Assembly (NCBI RefSeq): GCF_000365425.1
Contig: NZ_AQOV01000001.1
Coordinates: 3,224,001 to 3,288,000 of the forward strand
Length of the DNA stretch: 64,000 bases
DNA from: Methylomonas sp. MK1
Lineage (GTDB): Bacteria > Pseudomonadota > Gammaproteobacteria > Methylococcales > Methylomonadaceae
Direction: 5' to 3'
Part shown: positions 1 to 8,112 of the stretch, piece after piece
How the letters are laid out: each line of letters opens with the position of its first letter
Position numbering within the stretch: position 1 is the first letter of the stretch
Notes under the pieces: model-generated
What the model saw: the letters and a program-made list of their open reading frames with translations, nothing else
Database searches by the model: none
What the model was told of the DNA's origin: nothing
Made by a program: the position numbers and the translations under genes

Positions 1-187
1 GCACACCTTCGCCTACCCCCGCCTCGTGATAATGTTTGGGCTGGCAAGCCGTGTCGATCCCGCGAAAACCAATCGTTATTGCCTGTTCCACCAGTGCGGC
101 GGTCCGCTCCTGCTTCCAGGCCGTCCCGTAAATAATGCCCGGCATACGTACCCCGGCGGCGGAGAGAATAAAGTCGTTGGCGCTCAT
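1..187 (-). CDS. Aldo/keto reductase, N-terminal part (cut by window start)
   Basis: The visible 62 codons begin MSANDFILSAAG and contain the stretches MPGIIYGTAW and GFRGIDTACQPKHYHEAGVG. These fit the first beta strand and the conserved D-T-A/S segment of the NADPH-dependent aldo/keto reductase barrel, where the Asp is a catalytic residue. The start ATG is supported by an AGGAG ribosome site about six bases upstream. The catalytic Tyr, Lys and His are outside the visible part or not resolvable, so substrate and activity cannot be given. Family assignment is fairly safe; the subfamily is not. Confidence 0.75.
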   Translation of the reverse strand, partial: MSANDFILSAAGVRMPGIIYGTAWKQERTAALVEQAITIGFRGIDTACQPKHYHEAGVGEGV

Positions 188-333
188 CACAGCTCCTGAA
201 AAAGCCTTGATCTTCGGCGATCGCGGCCTGGGCGTCAATTGCCTGGATTACTAAAATCCGGGATTGCTGAGGGAAGCTATTGTGCGGTGATTGAAAAATT
301 TGGGTTGGGTGTTTGATTTTGTCGGTTGAGTTC

Positions 334-480
334 GGCCGATTATGTTGAAAAAGTCGGTTTTCGGCGAATTTAGGCCAATTTTTCCTACACTCGTATTTTC
401 AACCTATTGTTTTTAATAGGTAATAATTTTTATAAAAAGAGCTATTTTCACAAAAGAGCCCTTTTTCAACACAATCGGCC
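334..480. repeat. MITE-like element with 20-bp inverted ends, in an otherwise empty 400-bp gap
   Basis: Positions 334-353 and 461-480 form an inverted repeat of 20 bp with one mismatch (left arm starts GGCCGATT and ends GAAAAAG). The interior is about 107 bp, AT-rich and non-coding, with a small hairpin at 402-420 (CCTATT/AATAGG). This layout fits a miniature inverted-repeat element or a large hairpin. No flanking target duplication was recognised. The rest of the 188-589 gap shows no gene. Confidence 0.5.
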
Positions 481-589
481 AATAGCTGCCTTTAACAATG
501 CCGTTAGGTATGACAACTCTCGAATGGATAGCTGACTGACATACTGACAGGTAAATGCTTGATTGAAAGACTTGGCTGCGATTCCATTT

Positions 590-2161
590 TTATAAATGTT
601 GCAACAGCCAAGGGTGCAGGTAGCGCGCTATTTCCTGCGGATAGAGCTGCTGGCCTTTCCACATAACCACGGCATAACCCAAGGCTATCAACGAAACCAC
701 GGTTGCCGTATGCCAATGTTCCAGGTGGCGAGTGCGGGTTGCGAACAGATTTTGGCGGCCCGCATTTAACTCGGTAAATTTGCTATCGTCTTCCAGAACC
801 GATTTGTGGATGGCTTTTAGCCGATCGGATTGCCAGGCTGTCATCAATCCGAGACCGCTGACTAAGCACAACAACCCATATCGAATGCCAATCGGCGGCG
901 GAGCTTGTTTTGTCAGCATGTCCCCGCCAATTTTCGACCACGGTTCCGGCAATACTGCCAGCCATTGCTGCAAGTTCGGCCATTGATTGACCAGCAGCCA
1001 AAGCGCGATCAATCCGGCGCAGTAGACTAAGGCTTGCCCAACGCCGCAGACACGCGAGGCGGCATGGTCGCGCAACAGCTCAGGCGACAGTTTGGCGAGT
1101 GGCTGGCGTAATAACAGCGCAACCGGCCACCACATCCAAAGCGTAGATTTCAAACTCCAGCGCCAGAGCAAGGCAGGGAGGTAAAAAATGACCACTAGTG
1201 GATATGCGAAATATTTGTCGTCGTTTCGTAATAGTTCGCTGAGACTAAGTTGTTTATCAATTTGGTTGAGGCCCGGTAACAGCTCCGGTTCATGCTTTAC
1301 ATCGACGACCCATAACAATTGCTGCCAGTTGTTCGGCAAGTTGGCTAGCCCCGAGCGACAATAGCGCAAACTGGCCATTATCCGGATCAACAAACTGCGT
1401 ACCCAAACTCCCAATGCTATCGATACCGTTCCCGCTACCGCTAGCGTTACCGCGACCGCTTTCGCTTTCGCTTTCGCAAACGCTACCGCTACCGCTACCG
1501 CTACCGCAAACGCTTCGGCAATCGCTACCGTAAGCTTTCCCGCCACCGCAAAGGCTCCCGCTACCCCTACCACTAGCGCTGCCGCAATCGCTCCCCCTAC
1601 CACTCCAGCAAACGCTTCCTCTCTCGCTCCAGCTACCGCTACTGCTCCTGCTCCCGCTCCCGCTCCCGCAAACGCTGCTGCTGCCACTAATGTTCCCGCT
1701 CTCGCTACCGCTCCCGCTATTCCTAACAAGAGAACAATCGCACCAATCAGTAGAGATCGCCAGAGTAAAAACCGGCCCTGATATTCGACTAACCAGATCG
1801 ATGCCAACCAATAGCTGATAGTGATGATCAGCATAACAACGGATAAGGTCATCAATCCTGTCTCGGTGCGGGTTAACGGTCGTTCATCAAAACCACCCTT
1901 GAAATATTTCGTAAACCATCGCAAGCCTAATTCTTTGGATTCATCCGAACGCAACAACAGGATTGGTGCAGCCAAGGCGGTTAACAGCCACCACCATTGA
2001 CGCTCAAAATGCTGTGCCAGCCAAAAATAAACCGCGACTGAGATCAGCGTTTCAGCTACCGCCAGCACGGAAATTTGCCCGTCTGCCACCGATTGCTCGC
2101 TGCTGAACCAGACCCAGCGGCGCTGACCTGAGATTACAGAGTTTTCTTTAGTGTTCGTCAT
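590..2161 (-). CDS. Polytopic membrane protein with Ala/Val/Gly low-complexity core
   Basis: The 523-residue protein is strongly hydrophobic. Likely membrane segments lie near residues 31-52, 57-71, 103-125 and 133-155 and again around 320-350, 377-395, 433-455 and 490-510. Residues of about 156-265 are almost only Ala, Val, Gly and Phe with a few Lys and Glu (alternating AVAVAV and AGAGAG). That part comes from a degenerate six-base repeat in the DNA. No catalytic motif is visible and I do not recognise the family. The ATG has a GGAG element about ten bases upstream. It stands alone between the MITE-like repeat and the group II intron. Function unknown; coding is likely because the frame is long and the predicted topology is regular on both sides of the repeat. 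Confidence 0.6.
   Translation of the reverse strand: MTNTKENSVISGQRRWVWFSSEQSVADGQISVLAVAETLISVAVYFWLAQHFERQWWWLLTALAAPILLLRSDESKELGLRWFTKYFKGGFDERPLTRTETGLMTLSVVMLIITISYWLASIWLVEYQGRFLLWRSLLIGAIVLLLGIAGAVARAGTLVAAAAFAGAGAGAGAVAVAGAREEAFAGVVGGAIAAALVVGVAGAFAVAGKLTVAIAEAFAVAVAVAVAFAKAKAKAVAVTLAVAGTVSIALGVWVRSLLIRIMASLRYCRSGLANLPNNWQQLLWVVDVKHEPELLPGLNQIDKQLSLSELLRNDDKYFAYPLVVIFYLPALLWRWSLKSTLWMWWPVALLLRQPLAKLSPELLRDHAASRVCGVGQALVYCAGLIALWLLVNQWPNLQQWLAVLPEPWSKIGGDMLTKQAPPPIGIRYGLLCLVSGLGLMTAWQSDRLKAIHKSVLEDDSKFTELNAGRQNLFATRTRHLEHWHTATVVSLIALGYAVVMWKGQQLYPQEIARYLHPWLLQHL
1383..1725 (-). repeat. Degenerate hexanucleotide repeat inside the membrane protein gene
   Basis: About 340 bp consist mainly of six-base units. 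On the coding strand they vary around GGTAGC, GAAAGC, GGGAGC and GGAGCA. In the used frame the units give Ala-Val or Ala-Gly pairs; in the next frame they give Ser-Gly pairs. The copies are imperfect, which suggests old expansion with later point changes. Confidence 0.75.
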
Positions 2162-2883
2162 GGGTTGATCATCTCCGGGAGCTGGGTCCCTGCAAGATAA
2201 TAAACAATGCGATTTACATCAATCTTAAATATAAGTATTCGCAAGGATCAATGGCTGGAGTGTTGAATGTAAATTGAGTGGAATCAGAGGGTAACTGCCT
2301 CGAATGAACGCCAGCGCATCGCCGTGGTTGAAGCAGCGATAGCCCTCGTAGTCCGATTAGCGCAGCGTGTTGCGGCTGGGCAATGCCGCTTAAATCTAGC
2401 GGGTGGAATTCCCGCCTCGGTAACTGCTAGCCACAGGCCGAGTATCGAGCCTTGCAGGTCGTTGGGTAACCGATTGCTTGATGCGTAGGTACGAAAACTG
2501 GCGAGGAACAATGGTAACGGATAATGCCGACCGTGAAGGTGTTGAGTCTCGAAAACTATAGTTGGAAAGGGCTGAGGGTTTACGCTACCCCGCAAGCAAC
2601 AAAGTCACTGGCGCCAAGGCGAGTCAGTGGTTTCCACCCGAGATCTTAGGCCGTTTCGAGCCAGATATTGAGGTTAAGCGGTAACCCAGGAGATCCGTAT
2701 GTTGGCGTTGGCTTTTAACGCACTTCCCGACAAGCCTAAACAGCGAGGGAGGAAGCTGTAACGTACGGAAGTCTGAGGTTCCCATAGTAGCGAAGAACGC
2801 GGGTAATGCTGCGGGAGCGAAGGGGAATCGGTTCAAGATAACGGTCAAGGGAAACATGCCCCGACACCGAGCGGACTCTGTGT

Positions 2884-4190
2884 ATGACAACAACACTTGA
2901 ACGTTTCACACAATGGGCGCGGGAAACCCCGCAAAAGCAGTACACTGCACTGACGGGATTGCTGAGCAGTCCCCTCGAACTGTTAGCTTGTTTTGACAAA
3001 CAACCTGGCAACAAGCATTGGGAATCGATGGCGTCAGCAAAGCGGCGTATGCGCTTGATGTGGTAGAGCGAATCAAAGCGCTTTCGCAAAGCCTGCGTAG
3101 CTTGAGCTACAGGCCGAAACCGTCGCGGCGAGTCTACATCTCGAAAGGCAACGGCCAGGTTAGGCCACTCGGCATACCGAGTTTCGAAGACCGGATCGTA
3201 CAACAGCAGATGTCCAATATACTGCAAGCGATTTGGGAGCCGGAGTTTCGGAACTGCTCCTATGGATTTAGACCGCGTCGAAATGCTCACCAAGCATTGG
3301 CTAGACTGGGAGAAGTCATCCGAAATGAAAACACCCAATGGGTCGTGGAAGCAGACATTAAAGGTTTCTTTGATCATGTCAATCACGATTGGCTGATGAA
3401 ATTTTTAGCTTATCGGATCAAAGATCCTGTGTTTCTGAGACTCGTCAACCGCTTTCTCAAGGCAGGTGTCATGGAAGATGGTCTATGGCGGCATGAAGAC
3501 AGTGGAACACCGCAAGGTGGGCTGGTGTCGCCAGTGCTGGCCAATATTTACCTGCACTACGTGCTGGATGTTTGGTTTGAAAAGAAATTCGCCAAGACCT
3601 GCCGAGGCAACGCCCGACTTATTCGTTATGCGGATGATTATGTGGCCTGTTTCAATCGTGAGGAAGAGGCCAAACGCTTTATGGTGGAAATGCAGGAGCG
3701 ACTAAGCCAATTTGGCCTGGAAGTCGAGCCCAGTAAAACCGCCGTTCTACGCTTTGGCAGCCAAGCGGCCAAGCACTGCGGCAAAGACGGGCTTAAGCGT
3801 CCGGCGACCTTCAACTTCTTGGGCTTCACCCACTATGTGGGCAAGAGCCGAAAGGGATGGTTTAAGGTAGGGCGTATGACGCAACGAGAACGGATCACGA
3901 AGAAGCTCAAAGAGGTCGGACAGAAGCTGGCAAGCTTAAGAGTGCAGGGAGGAAAAGCCATGATGGACTATGCACGGCAGCATTTACGTGGTCATCTTGC
4001 CTATTATGCCGTCAGTGGCAACACGAGGCAGATTGGTAACTATGCGCGTCTGATTGCTCGTCTGTTGTTCAAATGGTTTAACCGAAGAAGCCAAAAGCGA
4101 AGCTGTAACTGGAAGACCTTCACCCAGGCATTAAAAGCCTGGATGCCGTGCTTGAATGTGCAGCACTATTTGTATCCTCAACCATTGTGA
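2884..4190 (+). pseudogene. ltrA: Group II intron reverse transcriptase/maturase, one-base frameshift
   Basis: The N-terminal part (MTTTLERFTQWARETPQ onwards) is read from the ATG at 2884 and ends in a stop at 3064-3066. The main part is in another frame from about 3018 and reads GIDGVSKAAYALDVVERIKA to the stop at 4190. Adding one G after the AAG at 3013-3015 restores a continuous protein of about 435 residues (GNK-A-L-GIDG), which is normal size. The RT core is otherwise intact: IPSFEDRIVQQ, the YADD active site (IRYADDYVACF), TPQGGLVSP and the maturase (X) region. No C-terminal HNH endonuclease is present. Unless the sequence has an error here, the intron cannot make full-length enzyme and would be immobile, or would splice only with help from another copy. 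Confidence 0.85.
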
Positions 4191-4204
4191 ATGCCTTGAA
4201 CTGG

Positions 4205-4237
4205 GAGCCGGATGGTGTAACACTCCAAGTCCGGTTC
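4205..4237 (+). ncRNA. Group II intron domain V
   Basis: A hairpin of about 33 nt in which GAGCCGGA (4205-4212) pairs with TCCGGTTC, including the invariant AGC positions of the catalytic core. It is followed at once by a domain VI-like stem. It lies 15 bp after the reverse transcriptase stop, the expected place. Confidence 0.75.
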
Positions 4238-4573
4238 TGCGAGGGTCGCGACGTGTAAGCGCCGCGACTACTCTCCAATAGGGGGATTGTTGGCTTGGAA
4301 ATGAGCAATTACACAAGCTAATCTACATTTTTGAAGGGCAGCTTTATTGCCATTTCTTGTCGCCACAATTAAACCTTATCTGACCGCATAGGGTCGGTTT
4401 TGCTCGTTCGCGTCCCACAGTCAATGTCAGATCCGTCAATAGCCAACTCGCAAGCTATCCCCTTAAAGTTCAAAAAGTCTGTGAACATCCATCGTTCATT
4501 AGTGACCAATCAAAGGAACTGGAATCGAAGTCTGGACGCGAAAGCAAACAGGCCTAGTATGCAGGCGCTGCTT

Positions 4574-4579
4574 TATAAT
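4574..4579 (+). promoter_or_regulatory. Possible -10 element (TATAAT) for the Hsp70 operon
   Basis: A perfect TATAAT lies 38 bp before the GTG start of the first gene of the Hsp70 cluster. The hexamer at the expected -35 position (about 4551-4556, GGCCTA) is poor. The promoter may therefore need an activator or another sigma factor, or the match may be chance. Nothing else was recognised in the 4277-4616 gap. Confidence 0.35.
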
Positions 4580-4616
4580 GTTCTTTTTTAAAGCGAGGGC
4601 TAATCCCTAAACAGCC

Positions 4617-7106
4617 GTGAAAAAAATCATCCAGAAAATTTCCGCCGCGATCTCGGAGTCGACCTTACCGGAAAAAGCCAGGGCGCACTATGCCGCCGGG
4701 CGCTATAAGGAGGCGAGCGATTTATTCAAGGAACTGTTAAAGCAATCGGCCGACGCCGAAACCAAACGCTGCTTGGCCGATTGCTATCTGCAAAGAGCTT
4801 GGGCGATGGCCGGTAAAGGCATGTTCAAGGAAGCCTGCGTGCTTTGGGAGAATTACGCGGCTCAGGCGCAAATGCCGCTGCAAGCACAGCATGTTTACGT
4901 GCTATGGCTGATGGCCGGCAAAAACGAGCGCAAAGCCTATGCGGTGCTGGATGGGTTGAATGCGCGGCAGTTGGATGAAGAGTTTCCGACGCTTTCGGTA
5001 TATCTGGGAGCGTTGCTTGTTTCCGGTAGTACCGAACTATTGCCGCATTTGCCCAAGGATTCCGCCCTGCTCAAACATTGGGAATGGGTAGTCGCAGCGC
5101 TCGCGGCGTATCGTAACGGCGAGCGGGAACGTTGCGAGCAGGCTCTGAAACAACTGCCGTTCCGTTCGGCGTTTCGCGATTTGCGCACCTTGCTGAAAGC
5201 GCAGTTGCTGGATGGCGCGGAAAGCGTGCAAGCCTTGGCCCTGGTAGCCAAAATCCCCGACGAATCGCCCTATCAACCGCTGGCTAAGGCCTGCTTGGCG
5301 TATCGGCAATCCGGCGCGGACTTCGTCGCTAGCTTGTCGGGCCTGGAGCATAATCAACGCAGGATTGTCGCTCAAGCCAAAGGTTTCAGCGTCCGCCAAG
5401 CTCAGTTACTGGAAACGCTGATCAAGCACAGCGGCGAGTTGGACGCCAAAACTCGCTTTAATCTGGTTTTGCAATATCGCGACGTATTCGGCGTCGATGC
5501 CGCGCAAGCCTATTGTCTGGGAGCGCTGGCCGAGTATCCGGGCGGAGAAAAAGACTACTTCAAACACTTCGCCAGCAAGGACCTGTTCGAGGAAAACCGC
5601 TTGCAAGCCTTATTGCACGAGCAAGCGGAAAACGGCTACGACGCCGGCTTTTTCTGGGAACGCTGCATCGATATTCTGAAAAAAGACCGGCCGGCCAACG
5701 ACCGAAAAATCGCCTTGATTCTCAGGCACATGGCCGGCAAGGCTCCATACGCCGAAGCGGTGACGTTGCTGATCGACAGCCTGGAATACGATCCCGGCGA
5801 CAGACCAAGCTATCTGAAATTGTTGACGATTTACCAGGAACAGCGGCCGGACCCGGTTCAATACGAACACTGGCTGGAACGCGGCCTGCAACGTTTCCCC
5901 GCCGATACCGATTTACTGGTGCGGGCGGCCAAATCCGCCGCCGCCAGAAAAGCCTTTAAAAAAGCCGCAGCTTATGCCAAAGCTTTGTTGAAGATCGATC
6001 CGGTCAATACCTTGGCCAAACACTTGTTGTTCGCCAATCACATGGCTCACGCCCGCCGCTTGGTAAAAACCGAAAAGTTTCATTTGGTGGAAAAGGAAAT
6101 TCAAGCGGCCGAACAATTGACTATCGATAAAAGTCTGCGCCGCCAGGCCGAACTGTTGCGCGGTTTTTACCTGTGGCAGGCCGAGGACAAAGCCCAGGGC
6201 TTGCAACGCATCGTCGATACTTTGGCTACTTTGCATGACGATCCGGTCAACATGCATTTTCAGGCGCAGATCGAAGCCGGTCTATTGGAGCTGCCGACGC
6301 AGGGGATTAGCCGAGCGCTGCCGGCGTTTAAGGACTATCTGCTGTCAGCCCCGCAATTGCAGCGGCTGATCGCGTCGCTCGATTATTACGATGAGCAATT
6401 GGACGATAGAAGCTTGTTGTTCAAAGCCTTGGATAAAGTCAAAGCGCCGCTGAAAAAGTCGGTGGAATGGCTGCTGGACCATGACACGCTGTTGCTCGGC
6501 TGGTGCCAAGCTTTGGAAGCCATCGGTCATTACGAGCTATTGAAACACTGCGCCAAAGCGGCTCAGGCCCGCCGGCACAGGCCAGCCTGGATGTATTACC
6601 GGACGCTGGCCGAATGCCAAGGCGATGCCAGCCATTTGGACTTCATGAGCTTATACCGCTTGAAAATTGCGCTGGAAGACGCGCGGGCGGATAACGACAA
6701 TAAGACCGCAGGGTTGATCGCGCGCCTGCTTGAGCGGGCCAGCGGCGCTCCCGAGCCGCTCGAAGATGAAGCTGAGGACTTCGACCAGCCGCCCATCAGC
6801 GACGATCCGATAGAGGATTTGTTCGGCCCCATTCCGGATGCCATGTTCAAGCGCATCGAAAAGAAAATCGAGGAAATCATACGCAAGCGCGGCCCCGATT
6901 TTTTCACCGCCCAAATTATGCGTGAATATGGCGAACAGCTCGGCCAGCAACGGCTGGCGATCTTGTTTATGAACCAGGATTTCCTTTGGTCGGTGGCTAT
7001 ACTCGCCGGCGCGGAGGAACTTAAGATCGAGATCGGCGTCGGTTTCGACGACATCCTCGCGCGTTTCGAGCATAACTCCCCGCAATATTCATTGCCTTTC
7101 AATTGA
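4617..7106 (+). CDS. Large helical-repeat (TPR-like) protein, first gene of the Hsp70 module
   Basis: The 829-residue protein starts with GTG at 4617. It is almost wholly alpha-helical, with Ala/Leu-rich pairs of helices of about 34 residues typical of tetratricopeptide-type repeats (for example ARAHYAAGRYKEASDLFKEL near the N-terminus and the region around residues 410-480). There is no signal peptide or membrane segment. An acidic patch (EPLEDEAEDFDQP, residues of about 715-730) precedes a C-terminal domain of about 95 residues. It is followed after 6 bp by the J-like gene and is probably co-transcribed with grpE-like and hscC-like genes. TPR proteins often bind Hsp70s or their clients, so a co-chaperone or client-recruiting role is likely, but that is inference. 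Similar repeat proteins accompany hscC in other proteobacteria. Confidence 0.8.
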   Translation: MKKIIQKISAAISESTLPEKARAHYAAGRYKEASDLFKELLKQSADAETKRCLADCYLQRAWAMAGKGMFKEACVLWENYAAQAQMPLQAQHVYVLWLMAGKNERKAYAVLDGLNARQLDEEFPTLSVYLGALLVSGSTELLPHLPKDSALLKHWEWVVAALAAYRNGERERCEQALKQLPFRSAFRDLRTLLKAQLLDGAESVQALALVAKIPDESPYQPLAKACLAYRQSGADFVASLSGLEHNQRRIVAQAKGFSVRQAQLLETLIKHSGELDAKTRFNLVLQYRDVFGVDAAQAYCLGALAEYPGGEKDYFKHFASKDLFEENRLQALLHEQAENGYDAGFFWERCIDILKKDRPANDRKIALILRHMAGKAPYAEAVTLLIDSLEYDPGDRPSYLKLLTIYQEQRPDPVQYEHWLERGLQRFPADTDLLVRAAKSAAARKAFKKAAAYAKALLKIDPVNTLAKHLLFANHMAHARRLVKTEKFHLVEKEIQAAEQLTIDKSLRRQAELLRGFYLWQAEDKAQGLQRIVDTLATLHDDPVNMHFQAQIEAGLLELPTQGISRALPAFKDYLLSAPQLQRLIASLDYYDEQLDDRSLLFKALDKVKAPLKKSVEWLLDHDTLLLGWCQALEAIGHYELLKHCAKAAQARRHRPAWMYYRTLAECQGDASHLDFMSLYRLKIALEDARADNDNKTAGLIARLLERASGAPEPLEDEAEDFDQPPISDDPIEDLFGPIPDAMFKRIEKKIEEIIRKRGPDFFTAQIMREYGEQLGQQRLAILFMNQDFLWSVAILAGAEELKIEIGVGFDDILARFEHNSPQYSLPFN

Positions 7107-7112
7107 GTACCG

Positions 7113-7448
7113 ATGATTTCACCGTACCGTATTCTGGGTGTGTCCGAACAGGCCGCCGACGCCGACATCAAACAAGCCTATTTGCAGCGGGTCAAGGACA
7201 ATCCGCCCGACCGCGATCCCGCGCGCTTTCGGCAGATTCAAGATGCCTACGATGCGATCAAGGACGAAGACTGCCGCCTGCGCCACGCACTATTTCATGT
7301 TCCCAGCGTCCAATTCGATGCGCTGCTAGAGCAAGCCTTTAGCCGAGACGATGCCATTGGGCCGATGGCTGCGGACGACTTTTTAAAACTGTTGAGCACG
7401 ATTTCCATCGAAAAACCGCTCGCCAAACTCGCTAAAACGCCATCATGA
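7113..7448 (+). CDS. Small J-domain-like protein with PPD instead of HPD
   Basis: The N-terminal 55 residues (YRILGVSEQAADADIKQAYL, then FRQIQDAYDAIKD) follow the DnaJ J-domain pattern of helices I to III. At the loop where the diagnostic His-Pro-Asp should be, residues 31-33 read Pro-Pro-Asp. The His is needed in classical J proteins to trigger Hsp70 ATPase. The C-terminal half (residues of about 56-111) is not a Gly/Phe or zinc-finger region and is not recognised. The stop overlaps the next gene's start (ATGA at 7445-7448), so the two are translationally coupled. Its partner is most likely the HscC-type Hsp70 downstream. Either that Hsp70 tolerates a non-canonical J loop, or this protein acts as a decoy or adaptor. 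Confidence 0.8.
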   Translation: MISPYRILGVSEQAADADIKQAYLQRVKDNPPDRDPARFRQIQDAYDAIKDEDCRLRHALFHVPSVQFDALLEQAFSRDDAIGPMAADDFLKLLSTISIEKPLAKLAKTPS

Positions 7449-8095
7449 CCACGGAAACCCCGCAAGACGAATTGCTGGCAGCCTTGCAGCACTATCTACA
7501 GGAAACCGATTTTGCCCATTTGACCTCGGTCGACCAACCGGATTTGACCGCGTTATTCAGCGATTTGGCCGGCCTGAAAACCGAAGTCAAGGCCGAGTCG
7601 CGGCAATTCAAGGCCACGCTGGACAGCTTGAGCGATGCCGTCGAAACCTTGAAAGCCGACAACCAAGCTCTGGCTGGCGAACTGGCGAAAGCCAACGAAC
7701 GCTTGCAACAACAACGCCGAGACGTCGAGCGGGCTATGCTGCTGGAATGGCTGGATATTTATGACCGGCTCGATGCCGGCTATCGGGCCTTACAGCAGTA
7801 TCGGCCGGTCGACGGCCTGTTCCGGCATTCCAAACAGCAGGACGTGCGCTTCGTCGCCAGCATTGGCGAAGGCCAGGAAATCACCTTGAAGCGCCTGGAA
7901 CAAATGCTGCAACGCCGGCGGGTGTTTGCCATCGATTGTGTCGGCAAGCCGTTCGATGCGCAAACGATGACGACCATCGCCGTCGGCAACGATCCTACGC
8001 AGGAAAACGCCGTCGTTCTCGAAGAACTGCGCAAGGGCTTTTTAATCGAAGATCAGGTACTGCGCTTGGCGGAAGTCAAGGTCAATAAACTTTAA
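7445..8095 (+). CDS. GrpE-like nucleotide exchange factor
   Basis: The protein has 216 residues. Residues of about 50-110 form a long charged coiled coil (EVKAESRQFKATLDSLSDAV onwards). The C-terminal 60 residues match the GrpE beta domain closely (VGKPFDAQTMTTIAVGND, then VLEELRKGFLIEDQVLRLAE). GrpE releases ADP from Hsp70. The N-terminal half is less typical than housekeeping GrpE. Its place between the J-like gene and the Hsp70 gene suggests a dedicated exchange factor for that Hsp70, in addition to a normal grpE elsewhere in the genome. Confidence 0.85.
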   Translation: MTTETPQDELLAALQHYLQETDFAHLTSVDQPDLTALFSDLAGLKTEVKAESRQFKATLDSLSDAVETLKADNQALAGELAKANERLQQQRRDVERAMLLEWLDIYDRLDAGYRALQQYRPVDGLFRHSKQQDVRFVASIGEGQEITLKRLEQMLQRRRVFAIDCVGKPFDAQTMTTIAVGNDPTQENAVVLEELRKGFLIEDQVLRLAEVKVNKL

Positions 8096-8112
8096 GTATT
8101 CAGGGAACGCAT

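Larger units (their letters stand above)
2270..4276 (+). mobile_element. Group II intron (5' boundary approximate)
   Basis: The element has a structured RNA leader of about 600 bp (domains I to IV), an intron-encoded reverse transcriptase in domain IV, and clear domains V and VI after it. Domain V is at about 4205-4237: GAGCCGGA pairs with TCCGGTTC and holds the AGC triad position. Domain VI follows at about 4240-4273, where GGGTCGCG pairs with CGCGAC and an unpaired A near 4270 is the likely branch point. The 3' end should lie about eight bases after the branch point. I could not find a clear GTGYG 5' end, so the start is an estimate between 2255 and 2300. It lies between the membrane protein gene and the Hsp70 operon and interrupts neither. 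Confidence 0.8.

Noticed and set aside
1290..1811. Long Ser/Gly-rich frame on the minus strand overlapping the membrane protein
   Set aside because: It is the shifted reading of the hexanucleotide repeat. The flanks have no regular sequence, and the other frame gives sensible membrane helices on both sides.
2284..3386. Minus-strand frames across the intron leader
   Set aside because: This stretch is the structured group II intron RNA. The frames have no known pattern and disappear at its borders.
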